Part shown: positions 1-8,612 of the stretch, in pieces | How the letters are laid out: the number at the start of each line of letters is the position of its first letter | How positions within the stretch are numbered: the first letter of the stretch is position 1 | Assembly (NCBI GenBank): GCA_017388605.1 | Contig: JAFPIE010000025.1 | Location: 1 to 13,329, forward strand | Source of the DNA: Acholeplasmatales bacterium | GTDB lineage: Bacteria; Bacillota_I; Bacilli_A; Acholeplasmatales; Anaeroplasmataceae | DNA length: 13,329 nt | Direction of reading: 5' to 3' | Translations under genes and position numbers: made by a program | Notes under the pieces: model-generated | Seen by the model: the letters and a program-made list of their open reading frames with translations, nothing else | The model's database searches: none | What the model was told of the DNA's origin: nothing

Positions 1-1
1 A

Positions 2-775
2 GGTCTTACAAGACAAAGGGGAATCGATTCTACGGATGAGCCATTCATAATGTTTATGGATGCAGATGACGAATATATAAATTCGAATGTATTAAGTAGA
101 ATTTTAGATTATTTAAAAAAATATAATCCCAATTATTTAGTCACCAATATTATGGTTGAGGTTTATGTAGATAATCAAAAATCCTTAAGATTAAGAAAAA
201 GGGAAGAAACCTATCCATGGATGCATGGGAAGGTTTATAAAAGGTTTTATCTTAAGGAGCATAATTTAAGATTTCATCCTAATATTAGACATTTAGAGGA
301 TTCTTATTTTACTAGCTGTCTACTTGGTACACTAAATAAAGAGGATATTCATTATTTGGATATCGTATCCTATTTATGGAAAATGAATGAGCTAAGTCTA
401 ACAAGAAAAAAATCAAAATATAATTATATGGTAGATACCTTTGATGATTTTATTTCTTGTGCAAGATATGTATATGATTATTTAACAAGCATTAAAAGTA
501 AAATGAGATTTCCTTATTTTATTCAATCCACATTAGGAATTTATACAGTATTAAATTCAAATTTATTTGATTTTGATGATTTAAAGGATAAAAGAGAAGC
601 CTATTTAAAAGACCTATATGATTATGTGATTAAAAAGAAGAATATATATAAATTAGTATCAGAGGATGTTTTAATTAAGCTTTATGAAAAGGAAATAAGA
701 GAGCTTAAGGAAAGAAATAAATTAAGAGAAATTTATAAAGGCCTAAATGAATTTTTTAATGAATTTTTAATATAA
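2..775 (+). CDS. Family 2 glycosyltransferase, 5' end outside window (partial)
   Basis: The reading frame is open from the first bases, so the gene begins upstream; the ATG at 50 is internal. The visible 257 residues start inside a GT-A fold. An ARN-like segment (GLTRQRGID) leads into FIMFMDADDEY, the DxD-type nucleotide-sugar and metal binding motif (DADD at 59-70). About 60 residues later comes HGKVYKRFYLKEHNLRF followed by HLEDSYF, matching the acceptor-side region with the conserved ED of bacterial GT2 enzymes. Such enzymes move a sugar from an NDP-sugar to a cell-surface polymer, lipid or protein, usually in the cytoplasm. GT2 proteins normally have about 85 residues before the DxD, so roughly 200 bp is missing. 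The C-terminal 120 residues are lysine- and tyrosine-rich and I recognise no domain in them. An 18-nt gap to the giant surface-protein gene implies cotranscription. The sugar and acceptor are unknown. Confidence 0.85.
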   Translation, partial: GLTRQRGIDSTDEPFIMFMDADDEYINSNVLSRILDYLKKYNPNYLVTNIMVEVYVDNQKSLRLRKREETYPWMHGKVYKRFYLKEHNLRFHPNIRHLEDSYFTSCLLGTLNKEDIHYLDIVSYLWKMNELSLTRKKSKYNYMVDTFDDFISCARYVYDYLTSIKSKMRFPYFIQSTLGIYTVLNSNLFDFDDLKDKREAYLKDLYDYVIKKKNIYKLVSEDVLIKLYEKEIRELKERNKLREIYKGLNEFFNEFLI

Positions 776-793
776 AGGAAAGGAGGCAGCTCT

Positions 794-3700
794 ATGAAGG
801 ACGAATTTAATAGAAAAAAGGAATTCGAATATAATAGAAAAATTAAAGAATTTAAACGCTTTGATGCAATCGAATATTATAAACCTAAGGAAATAGCGCC
901 ACTACCTCCTGAAATTAAGAAATTCAAGGAAGGCTTTAATGATAAGCCAGTTGAAGAAAAAAAGGTTATTAAGAATCGATTCGATGAAAAGCTAGAACAA
1001 AAGAATCAAAATAACCAAAGCGAAAATACAAATGCTGATGCACAAAATGTAGAAGCTGAAGGCGCAAATATGAATGGAGGAGCTATAGATAGTAGCGCCT
1101 CTACTACAGCCTCTACAGCCTCAAGTGCCTCTTCAACCTCTACAGTAGTTACTGCATCGACCTCGCTTGCTGGTGGAGTATCGATTATTTCTGCCTGCGC
1201 AATTGTTGCCGCGACGGTAGGCTCAACCGTAATGAATGCTGCCCCAAAGGTAGAATTTTTAGAGGTAGAGGCAGGAAGTGACTACCTACAATATAAAATA
1301 GATGTATTAGAATTAACGGAAGATACCCTATATAAGGTTAAGGTTTATAATGATACCTTTAATTCGGAATATGAGATTCATGAGGAGGGCATCCAAAAAC
1401 AAATCGTTACAGGCTTAATTCCAAATAGAAGATATACGATATCCGTTGTCGCATCAAACGATGATTTAGGTGATATTACCTACTATACCCTAGATTGCTA
1501 CACATCTAAGCTAGAATGCCCTAGGGCCGTATTTGATATCAATTCTACAGTATCTATAGAGGATGGATCCTTTAATTTAGATTATAATGTCTTTATTTCG
1601 GATTATTATCAAACAGGCTATCAAACCTATTTGGAAATCTATATTGATGAAGAGCTCTCTGAAACTAATAGATTATTAGATGAAGAAAATTATTTTAGAG
1701 GTTATTTTAATGACCTATATGAAGGACAAAATATCTATTTTGCTGCATATACGACCTATTATGATGAATTAACGAAGATAGGTGAATTCGGCTATAATCT
1801 AACCTATCCAGATTATATGGCAGATGAAATTTATAAATCGACCTTTGATTTTAAAGCCCCAGTGATCACGACAAGTGAGGATTCCTATTTCATATCGATT
1901 GATACTGGCTTCATACCAGAAAATGAAAATGAGGGCTATATTATTGATGTCTATAAGACAGGAGAATATGATTCTATTCTTACAAATTATAAGCTTAATA
2001 CCTTAGAGGACGATCTCGTTTTAAGCTTTGAAGGACGCGATCAGGTTGCTTCCTTTAATGTTCCTGCAAACCTATATGGTATTGATATTTACCTAACTCC
2101 AACAAAGGAAGCTGCCAACCAAAAGAGATTCTACGCTAAGCGTCATATTGGCTCCTATTCCTTTAGTGAATATAGGGCTTTGGCGAAAGATCCAACCGCA
2201 TCCATTACCTTTAATCCAGTATTAGATTATGATAATAATATTTATAATCTAGATTATGATATTCAAATTAACGATCCATATAATATTGGGGAGGAATTTT
2301 ATTATAAGGTTCTATTAAACAATAATGATTATAGAAATGAAGAAATTACAAGCCATAATGTAGAGTCCACTATAGAAAATTTATATAATGGCTTTACCGC
2401 TGCCATAATCGTTTATAGTAAAAGGAATAATGAAGAAATCATCATTGGAAGTGATGAATTCATTGTTGAATACCCAATAGGCTTTGGTAGCTTCACATCA
2501 AAATACAGCCTAGATAGTCAAAATGTATCCTTAGATTTATGTAAGAATATACTTACAGTAGATACTAAATTTGAACAAGCAAATTCTTTAGAATCCTATA
2601 CATTAAATGTATATGATAGTGATATGAACCTGTTATCTTCTAAGGATTCTATAGAGGCTATAATTACATTTGAAGATATCGAAACAAAGGAATTAATATT
2701 AGAATTTGTTCCAATCTCGAATGGAAAGAGCTTTGATTCTGTATCTATTAATTATACTCAAGAGGATTTAACCTTCGGTCATGATTATCAAATTAGCTAT
2801 GAATGGAATATGGATAACACGAAGGTAACTGCTACGGCAATTTGTCAAAATAATCCAGAGCATATAATTGTTGAAGAGGCAGAACCTACAGTAATTATCA
2901 AGAAGGAAGCAACCGATCTTGAAGCTGGTATTATTCTATATGAGGCTACATTCCAAAATTCCCTATTCACCCTTCAAGCAAGGGAAGTAGAGGATCCATT
3001 TAGAATGGTAAACTTCGATTTATTTGAAAATGAGCTATCCTTAAGTATTTCTTTAGTCGATGGCTATAATGAGGATTCCTATACCTATTCTATAGATTTC
3101 ATTTATAACGATTTAAAGGAAAGAAATCTAAATGGTGAATTTTCAGGCTTTTTAGAGGAGGTATTTGATCTAGATTATGATTCAAATACCTATAGTATTG
3201 ATGATATTTCAAGTATCACATTATCCATTTTTGATATCGATGGTAATTTAGTTAGAACCTATAAATATTTAAGCGATGATGCAAATATTAGCTATTCTCC
3301 TCATCAAATTGATGAAAATGCCATCATTACAATACCTTATGAGATAGAAATCAAGGATGCAACCTTTGATAATGCAATGGTAGTATTTGATAGAGGTACA
3401 AATGAAACCTTCAATGATTTGTCAATGAAGGATAGTATTAGAGTAGAAAATCTTACATCGAATGAGCTTATCTATAATACAACCATTTATTATAAAAAGG
3501 GTACACTTCATATTTCTCGCGAAATGAAAAAGGAAGCTATTTCCTTAGAGACAGAGGTTTCCTTAGATTATTATGCAAGCTATGTAGATTCAGAATACTG
3601 TGCATTCGTAGAAATTGATGCATATATCGATGATGTTAAAATCACTCGTGAGCTAGAGCTTATGGTCTTAAAAGAGGGTATGCTAGATTATGATACCGAT

Positions 3701-6700
3701 AGAATATTGGATTATAAATATATTATTTCTACTAAGGATGATGATGAATCAGATAAGGTAGATTATATAAAAGGATATTATAAAATACCTATAATTCATA
3801 CAAATGAAATCAATTATTTAGATTTAAGAATTGATTCCTTGGGCTATAAGGAAACGATTAATATTCCAAATCCAACCTTCAATAAGATTTCAGCCTATGA
3901 TGATGTAGATAATTATTCTATTCCAGAGGATAATTATTATATTGTAACAGAAGATGACGGAATGAAGTATTATTATTTCAATTTCGATTTAGAAAGCACT
4001 ACAACCAAGGGTGAAATTGTATGTACTATAAATTATTCCTATAAGGAAAATGGTATTACAAAATATGGTCATACCAAGTATTTTACTTCTAAAGATTATA
4101 TTCTTACCGTACCATATGATTTAGAGGATATAAATTTAACTATATATTATAAAGCATTAGATAAATATATAGGAGTAGAGGGAGAGAATAATCCATCTCC
4201 AGCAAATTATAATCTATATGAAAAAGGAGATGGCTCCTATAAGGAGGCATCTAGTTCCTTCATAGATGGTATTACATATTACCAAAGTGAGGGTAATGAA
4301 TATATTATAGTAAATCCACAAATATTAGGCTTATATGAGCTTGATGTAGATCAGTCTTTAGATTCAGATTATTATAAATTATCCTTAGATACAGCATTTG
4401 ATAGTAATAAGCAATATTATGTTTTTGAAGAAGAAAAATATATATTAACCTCTCCATCAAGCCTAGGCTTAATGGTAAAGGAGGATTATATCTTAACAGA
4501 GGATACCTATTTTGATAGTAGGAAGGAATATTTCCAATATATAGATGGAAGCTATATTCTAGCAACTCCAAAGAACTTAAACTTTAAGGAAAGAATATCT
4601 AAAGGCTTAGTATTAGCAGAGGAAGAGGAATTCCAAGAAACTGATTATTATATCTATGATGATCTAAGCTATACCTATAATTTGGTAACTCCAACATCAC
4701 TAGATTTATATGTAAATGATAATGAAACTTTCGAAAAGAGTACAGATACAAGCTTTATGGTAGGTGTAAGCTATTATAAGCTTGTAGGTGGTGAATATGT
4801 ATTCGTAAATCCCGAGTCCTTAGAGCTATATAAATATAGCTATAATGAAGCTTTAACAGAGGATAATGAATTTATTTATTCTTATTTCGATAGAAAGGTA
4901 TATCCAATATCTATAGATGATAAGCTTAAGGCTATATCGAATGATATGCTATATCATAATATAGAAGATGATACGACGATAATAAGATTTAATGTAGATA
5001 CCAATAAGGTAACAGGAGATTCTATATCCCTATCCTTTAATCAAGAGGATATAGAGATTCCAATCTATGATTATGCATATTGTGCTAGTAAATATGAAGA
5101 TCAGGGTGAATATTATACTTACGATATTACTATAGATAATGGAAGTATTACTGTATCTGCATTCTATAGTGAAGAGGCTATCACCTATTATGAAATTATA
5201 ATAACCTTTGAAGGTAATTTAGTAGATGGTAATTACGAAAAGCCAATTGTTGCCTATAGCTATTTCCCTAATGATTTTGTGAATACATTTGATGAAGTTG
5301 TAAATAGTACATCACTTATAGATACTGTATCCTATACGATTGCAGATTCTAATATTACCTATAGTAGTCACTATGTATATGATAATGTAGGTCAAAATGG
5401 CTATACCTTAACGGTAGGATACGAGGAATTTCATTCAGAAAATGATACCGATACCATTTTCATTGAGGTATATTCCGATTCGAATTACCAAAATCTAATT
5501 ACAAGTAAGGGACCGGATTATAGCTATTATAAGGAAGCAAATATAGAGATTCCAAATGAATATTCTATAGTTTATATTAAAACAAAATTCATAAGAAGCT
5601 ATGATGGAAATGAATTAGTTCTATATGAAGAGATTTTAGGTAAGCATATATTAAATGCGGCCTCTATTGAAGATGTTGGCATCAATAGTGATGGTGTATT
5701 CTTTAGAGGAGAGGTACATTCAGAAAATTTAAGCTATAGAATCACTAAGGACTATGAAAATGGATCAAAGGAAAATGAAGATGGTACATTTGATTCTAAT
5801 TCCTTTGACATTTATACAGGTGTAGAGGAAGATATTATAAAATATACCCTTGAGATTATAGATACCAATACCAATGAGGTTTTAGCATCAAGAGATTATA
5901 TCGATTTCATAACGGTATCGGATTATACCTATGATGATTTAAATGATTATATTTCCTTTGATTATGAAATATCTACTTTAGATGATTTAACTATTGAATC
6001 CATAGAGATTAATTATGGAAAGAATGTAATAGAATCCAGTGAATTATCTGGTACATTAAATGAATCTACCCTAAGTGGTGCATATGAAGACTTTAGCTTT
6101 GTTGTTAGCTGTCGCGATAAGGATGATAAAGTGGTTACCTATAGGGTTGAAATCACTAAGGAATTAGAGATTACGGATATTGATTATGAATATGAGATAT
6201 TAGGTATTACCAATTCATCCTATTCCTTCACAAATTACAGTGGTGTATATGATAAAATAAATGATGTTTTATATGATAGGGTATATATAGAGGAAAACAC
6301 AAAAATTTATAAGGATGCAAATGGAAATTTAGCACCTACTGTAGATGATACAGATGTTATCTATATTGACCTAAAGCATACGGCAATATATAAAACGGTA
6401 GGTGAGGTCATTGCCTATGTAGGACCTATTAAGATTTCTTATAATGATTATCAAATTGAGGTTACAAAGGGTGGATCGGGTTTGAATTATCACGAGCCAC
6501 TAGAAAATAACCCAAGAATGATTTTAGGTAGTGAATTTGATAACGAATTAATTTTCTTGCATTCGAATGCAAGCTACTCAGAGGATCAATATAAGAATAG
6601 AGAATATACAACATCTATGGAATTAGAATTTAGTATTTCTTACCAAGGTAAGAGTAAGGATTATAGTATATCCTTTGATAAGGCTTATGAGAATCCTTAT

Positions 6701-7348
6701 AGTTATAATAGTCAATTCTTTGATAGTGAGAATCAAGAATATACTATAGAAAGACTTGAGGGTGATAAGATCAATTTAAGCATCAACTCAGGCTTTAAGA
6801 TAGATGAATATCCAAATTATGCATATAAGATTACCTTATATCCTAAAGATTCTATAGATACTACAGGTGAAGCATTATACAGATCGGATCTTATAACAGA
6901 TTCAGAATATACATTCACAGGTATTGATGATAAGGCCTATAAGGTATCCATTATCGTATATGAGATAAAGGATAATTTAAGAATTTATTATGATTATTAT
7001 GCATATAATCTATCTAAGCCAGCGAATACGGCTGTACTAGAAGGCTACATTTCAAGGGATTATAATACCAACCAATATTATGTTTCTTATATCCTTGATG
7101 AGGCTTATGTAGATAAGAATCAGGATATCAATATTCGCTTTATGGATACGGATCATAATATTTCGCTTACCGAGGGAGAATATGATCTTGATGGCTATAC
7201 AGCGAACGTTACCTCATCTGATGGTAGGATTACGGTTGTTGTAACGGAAGAAAGTCCATCAAGCCGTGATACCTTTGAAGGTTCTATTACTCTATCTGAG
7301 GGTAATAGTGAAATTGGATATAGTACAAAAACTTATTATATTTCTTAA
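794..7348 (+). CDS. Giant N-terminally anchored surface protein with Ig/Fn3-like modules
   Basis: 2184 residues. The start is supported by GGAGG at 782-786, 7 nt before the ATG. Residues 1-75 are lysine-rich with a proline patch (APLPPEIKK), probably cytoplasmic. A spacer follows, with residues 100-117 only Ser, Thr or Ala. A transmembrane segment lies at about 124-149 (LAGGVSIISACAIVAATVG). The remaining ~2030 residues are acidic, tyrosine-rich and beta-strand-patterned. Residues 152-237 look fibronectin-III-like (TGLIPNRRYTISVVASN). Modules at 242-339 and 466-561 resemble each other. Residues 660-732 match a surface-protein domain with the pattern YxW..DN..VTATAxC..NPxH. Five repeats of about 40 residues span 1153-1354. 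The positively charged N-terminus predicts N-in, C-out topology. I see no LPXTG sorting signal, C-terminal membrane helix or enzyme motif. The position between a glycosyltransferase and a channel gene suggests an envelope, adhesion or scaffold role. The function is not recognised. Confidence 0.9.
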   Translation: MKDEFNRKKEFEYNRKIKEFKRFDAIEYYKPKEIAPLPPEIKKFKEGFNDKPVEEKKVIKNRFDEKLEQKNQNNQSENTNADAQNVEAEGANMNGGAIDSSASTTASTASSASSTSTVVTASTSLAGGVSIISACAIVAATVGSTVMNAAPKVEFLEVEAGSDYLQYKIDVLELTEDTLYKVKVYNDTFNSEYEIHEEGIQKQIVTGLIPNRRYTISVVASNDDLGDITYYTLDCYTSKLECPRAVFDINSTVSIEDGSFNLDYNVFISDYYQTGYQTYLEIYIDEELSETNRLLDEENYFRGYFNDLYEGQNIYFAAYTTYYDELTKIGEFGYNLTYPDYMADEIYKSTFDFKAPVITTSEDSYFISIDTGFIPENENEGYIIDVYKTGEYDSILTNYKLNTLEDDLVLSFEGRDQVASFNVPANLYGIDIYLTPTKEAANQKRFYAKRHIGSYSFSEYRALAKDPTASITFNPVLDYDNNIYNLDYDIQINDPYNIGEEFYYKVLLNNNDYRNEEITSHNVESTIENLYNGFTAAIIVYSKRNNEEIIIGSDEFIVEYPIGFGSFTSKYSLDSQNVSLDLCKNILTVDTKFEQANSLESYTLNVYDSDMNLLSSKDSIEAIITFEDIETKELILEFVPISNGKSFDSVSINYTQEDLTFGHDYQISYEWNMDNTKVTATAICQNNPEHIIVEEAEPTVIIKKEATDLEAGIILYEATFQNSLFTLQAREVEDPFRMVNFDLFENELSLSISLVDGYNEDSYTYSIDFIYNDLKERNLNGEFSGFLEEVFDLDYDSNTYSIDDISSITLSIFDIDGNLVRTYKYLSDDANISYSPHQIDENAIITIPYEIEIKDATFDNAMVVFDRGTNETFNDLSMKDSIRVENLTSNELIYNTTIYYKKGTLHISREMKKEAISLETEVSLDYYASYVDSEYCAFVEIDAYIDDVKITRELELMVLKEGMLDYDTDRILDYKYIISTKDDDESDKVDYIKGYYKIPIIHTNEINYLDLRIDSLGYKETINIPNPTFNKISAYDDVDNYSIPEDNYYIVTEDDGMKYYYFNFDLESTTTKGEIVCTINYSYKENGITKYGHTKYFTSKDYILTVPYDLEDINLTIYYKALDKYIGVEGENNPSPANYNLYEKGDGSYKEASSSFIDGITYYQSEGNEYIIVNPQILGLYELDVDQSLDSDYYKLSLDTAFDSNKQYYVFEEEKYILTSPSSLGLMVKEDYILTEDTYFDSRKEYFQYIDGSYILATPKNLNFKERISKGLVLAEEEEFQETDYYIYDDLSYTYNLVTPTSLDLYVNDNETFEKSTDTSFMVGVSYYKLVGGEYVFVNPESLELYKYSYNEALTEDNEFIYSYFDRKVYPISIDDKLKAISNDMLYHNIEDDTTIIRFNVDTNKVTGDSISLSFNQEDIEIPIYDYAYCASKYEDQGEYYTYDITIDNGSITVSAFYSEEAITYYEIIITFEGNLVDGNYEKPIVAYSYFPNDFVNTFDEVVNSTSLIDTVSYTIADSNITYSSHYVYDNVGQNGYTLTVGYEEFHSENDTDTIFIEVYSDSNYQNLITSKGPDYSYYKEANIEIPNEYSIVYIKTKFIRSYDGNELVLYEEILGKHILNAASIEDVGINSDGVFFRGEVHSENLSYRITKDYENGSKENEDGTFDSNSFDIYTGVEEDIIKYTLEIIDTNTNEVLASRDYIDFITVSDYTYDDLNDYISFDYEISTLDDLTIESIEINYGKNVIESSELSGTLNESTLSGAYEDFSFVVSCRDKDDKVVTYRVEITKELEITDIDYEYEILGITNSSYSFTNYSGVYDKINDVLYDRVYIEENTKIYKDANGNLAPTVDDTDVIYIDLKHTAIYKTVGEVIAYVGPIKISYNDYQIEVTKGGSGLNYHEPLENNPRMILGSEFDNELIFLHSNASYSEDQYKNREYTTSMELEFSISYQGKSKDYSISFDKAYENPYSYNSQFFDSENQEYTIERLEGDKINLSINSGFKIDEYPNYAYKITLYPKDSIDTTGEALYRSDLITDSEYTFTGIDDKAYKVSIIVYEIKDNLRIYYDYYAYNLSKPANTAVLEGYISRDYNTNQYYVSYILDEAYVDKNQDINIRFMDTDHNISLTEGEYDLDGYTANVTSSDGRITVVVTEESPSSRDTFEGSITLSEGNSEIGYSTKTYYIS
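1091..1144 (+). repeat. Ser/Thr/Ala-only low-complexity spacer in the giant protein
   Basis: Residues 100-117 consist only of Ser, Thr and Ala, encoded by irregularly repeated GCCTCTACAGC-like units. The tract joins the charged N-terminal part to the membrane helix. It is locally richer in GC than its surroundings. It could be a flexible linker; O-glycosylation is possible only if this segment is exposed outside, which the predicted topology does not favour. Confidence 0.7.
1517..1810 (+). repeat. Internal module copy 1 of the giant protein
   Basis: Residues 242-339. This beta-rich module shares a pattern with the module at 2189-2476: FNLDYNVFISDYYQTG here against YNLDYDIQINDPYNIG there, then DLYEGQNIYFAAYTTY against NLYNGFTAAIIVYSK, each ending in a YP. 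The copies are diverged (98 and 96 residues), which indicates old duplication of an Ig/Fn3-sized unit. Confidence 0.6.
2189..2476 (+). repeat. Internal module copy 2 of the giant protein
   Basis: Residues 466-561, aligned with the module at 1517-1810. Both copies are followed by a segment of similar pattern, DSYFISIDTGF...YIIDVYKTG and KNILTVDTKF...YTLNVYDSD. The duplicated unit is therefore probably a pair of domains rather than one. Confidence 0.55.
2771..2989 (+). other. Surface-protein domain of the YxW..DN..VTATAxC..NPxH type
   Basis: Residues 660-732 of the giant protein. The order of landmarks (TFGHDYQISYEWNMDNTK, VTATAICQNNPEH, KKEATDLEAGIILYEATF, then FTLQAREV) follows a repeat I know from extracellular proteins of gut Bacillota, usually written Y.W..D...CTAT..C.....H..TE......T..ATC...G...YTATF....F. 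The usual cysteine of the ATC element is Asp here, so the typical Cys pair is lost. Only one copy is present. Recognition is from memory of the family pattern, not from a search. Confidence 0.55.
4250..4855 (+). repeat. Five diverged tandem repeats of about 40 residues
   Basis: Residues 1153-1354 of the giant protein. Units start at residues 1153, 1197, 1235, 1276 and 1316 (lengths 44, 38, 41, 40, 39). The shared pattern is D-x-x-F-(D)-(S/G)-x-x-x-YY-x-x-x-(D/E)-x-x-Y-x-x-x-x-P-x-x-L-x-L-Y. Clear examples are DTAFDSNKQYYVFEEEKYIL, DTYFDSRKEYFQYIDGSYIL and DTSFMVGVSYYKLVGGEYVF. The pattern resembles YY-x-(L/V)-x-x-G-x-Y repeats that I associate with phage tail and surface proteins of gut Bacillota. 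That likeness is an impression; the repetition itself is visible in the sequence. Confidence 0.8.
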
Positions 7349-7364
7349 GTAGGAGGAAAAGAAA

Positions 7365-8414
7365 ATGAAGAATAAGAATAAAAAGAAGAAAAAGGGCTTT
7401 ACGATTGTAGAGCTCATCATCTTGGGTGTAGTTTTAGTAACAGCTACTGTATTTATCGTTATTGAAATGACAAACCCAGGAGCTAGTATATCCGTTTGGG
7501 TTAAAGATAACGTAATAGATACGGAAAAAATAGGTAAGGAATTCATGACTCATCTTCCTACTTTGATTCAAAGTATTATTTATATTGTCGTTATCTATGC
7601 AGTATGTAAGCTCATTCGTATGATTTTCCAATATCGTATGAAAAAATCCGATAGAGCGAAAACAGTATTAACCTTACTTGATGGGTTAGTTAAATATGCA
7701 TGTGCTATCGCAATTATTATCTTTGTGCTTCAGGCTTTAGGTGTGAACGCAACCGCAATCTTTGCCTCAGTAGGTATTTTAACCCTAGTTATAGGCTTAG
7801 GCTGCCAAAGCCTTATTGCCGATATTGTTGCAGGTATGTTCATTATTTTTGAAAATGAATACAACGTAGGTGAAATTGTAACCATTGATGATTTTAGAGG
7901 TACTGTCATTGAAATTGGTATTCGTGCAACAAAGCTATTAGATTATGCAGGAAATATTAAGATTATTAACAATTCGGATATTTCGAATGTAGTCAATATG
8001 TCTAGAGAATTATCCTTAGCCGTTGTCGATTGTCTATTCCCATATGATGTACCTGTACAGCATATTGAAAAGATTTTAAAGGACAATTTTGAAGCATTTA
8101 GAGCTAAGGTACCAGGAATTGTAGAAGGACCATTCTACAAGGGCGTATCTGATTTTGGTGCATCAAATATCGCCGTAACGATTATTGCAAAATGTCTAGA
8201 AGAGGATAGATACCAGGTTCAGCGTGATTTAATGAGAGAATATTATATTGCCTTCCACAATGCTGGTATTGATATTTCCTATGATCAGATTGTTGTACAG
8301 CAGTATGAGCCTATCCACATGGATGTTTCAGAGGATCTAGAGAAGGAAGCAACTGAATTCATCAAGGATCAAAGAAATGATTCTAAGGGTATGGAATCCG
8401 ATAATAAGGAATAA
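7365..8414 (+). CDS. MscS-family small-conductance mechanosensitive channel
   Basis: 349 residues, against 286 in E. coli MscS. AGGAGG at 7351-7356 sets the start. Family landmarks: the pore-lining TM3 at about 129-163 with SVGILTLVIGLGCQSLIADIVAG; the membrane exit ENEYNVGEIVTI; the beta domain FRGTVIEIGIRATKLLDYAG then IKIINNSDISN (usual form PNS.I.N); and the C-terminal alpha/beta end HNAGIDISYDQIVV. TM1 and TM2 lie near 66-88 and 107-125. An additional N-terminal helix (about 12-34) precedes the canonical three, and its junction KKKKKGFTIVELIIL looks like a type IV prepilin leader. MscS channels open under membrane tension to release osmolytes during hypo-osmotic shock. The gene is last in its operon, 16 nt after the giant surface-protein gene and just before a terminator. 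The family call is firm; the gating signal and ion preference are unknown. Confidence 0.95.
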   Translation: MKNKNKKKKKGFTIVELIILGVVLVTATVFIVIEMTNPGASISVWVKDNVIDTEKIGKEFMTHLPTLIQSIIYIVVIYAVCKLIRMIFQYRMKKSDRAKTVLTLLDGLVKYACAIAIIIFVLQALGVNATAIFASVGILTLVIGLGCQSLIADIVAGMFIIFENEYNVGEIVTIDDFRGTVIEIGIRATKLLDYAGNIKIINNSDISNVVNMSRELSLAVVDCLFPYDVPVQHIEKILKDNFEAFRAKVPGIVEGPFYKGVSDFGASNIAVTIIAKCLEEDRYQVQRDLMREYYIAFHNAGIDISYDQIVVQQYEPIHMDVSEDLEKEATEFIKDQRNDSKGMESDNKE

Positions 8415-8420
8415 GAATAC

Positions 8421-8449
8421 AAGGTCTTCATTTTGAAGGCCTTTTTCTT
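8421..8449 (+). terminator. Rho-independent terminator after the MscS gene
   Basis: Arms AAGGTCTTC (8421-8429) and GAAGGCCTT (8435-8443) pair over 9 bp with one G-U wobble, around the loop ATTTT. The run TTTTTCTT follows. It begins 6 nt after the channel stop codon and separates the two transcription units. Confidence 0.9.
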
Positions 8450-8543
8450 AACCCATAATTTTCTTAAATTTTAGAAAAGAAACAGGGTGAAGAATAAAAT
8501 GTAAGATATACATCACATTTAAAAATTTTTGTTAAAAAAAGAA

Positions 8544-8558
8544 TAACAATCGTTGTTA
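8544..8558 (+). promoter_or_regulatory. Inverted repeat upstream of the -35 box, candidate operator
   Basis: TAACAATCGTTGTTA is a perfect 6-bp inverted repeat around a 3-nt centre. It ends 7 bp before the -35 element. Another TTGTTA half-site lies at 8529-8534. The position suits an activator or an upstream-binding repressor. I do not recognise the regulator. Confidence 0.45.
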
Positions 8559-8565
8559 AAATTAT

Positions 8566-8593
8566 TTGCTTGTATATAAAAGCGTGATATAAT
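8566..8593 (+). promoter_or_regulatory. Predicted sigma-A promoter of the AAA+/DUF2357 operon
   Basis: TTGCTT (8566-8571) and a perfect TATAAT (8588-8593) are separated by 16 bp, predicting transcription from about 8600. It follows the terminator and is the only good promoter I see before the gene at 8654, leaving a leader of about 54 nt. Confidence 0.7.
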
Positions 8594-8612
8594 AAAATGA
8601 TTTAATTTGGGC

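Noticed and set aside
50..52. ATG at 50 as the start of the glycosyltransferase
   Set aside because: The frame is open to the window edge and the residues before it (GLTRQRGID...FI) belong to the GT2 fold, so this Met is internal.
4305..4571. Reverse-strand open frame of 88 codons
   Set aside because: It lies wholly within the giant gene, has no recognisable protein features and arises from AT-rich codon bias.
7292..7631. Two reverse-strand open frames across the giant gene/channel junction
   Set aside because: They are antisense to well-supported genes. The Phe-rich stretch is the complement of the lysine run of the channel N-terminus.
8497..8520. AAATGT ... ACATTT inverted repeat in the intergenic segment
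   Set aside because: The arms are only 6 bp with a 12-nt spacer in very AT-rich DNA, and it has no clear relation to the promoter or the terminator.
8521..8530. AAAAATTTTT palindrome
   Set aside because: Low-complexity sequence expected by chance in AT-rich intergenic DNA; at most an UP-like or curved element.
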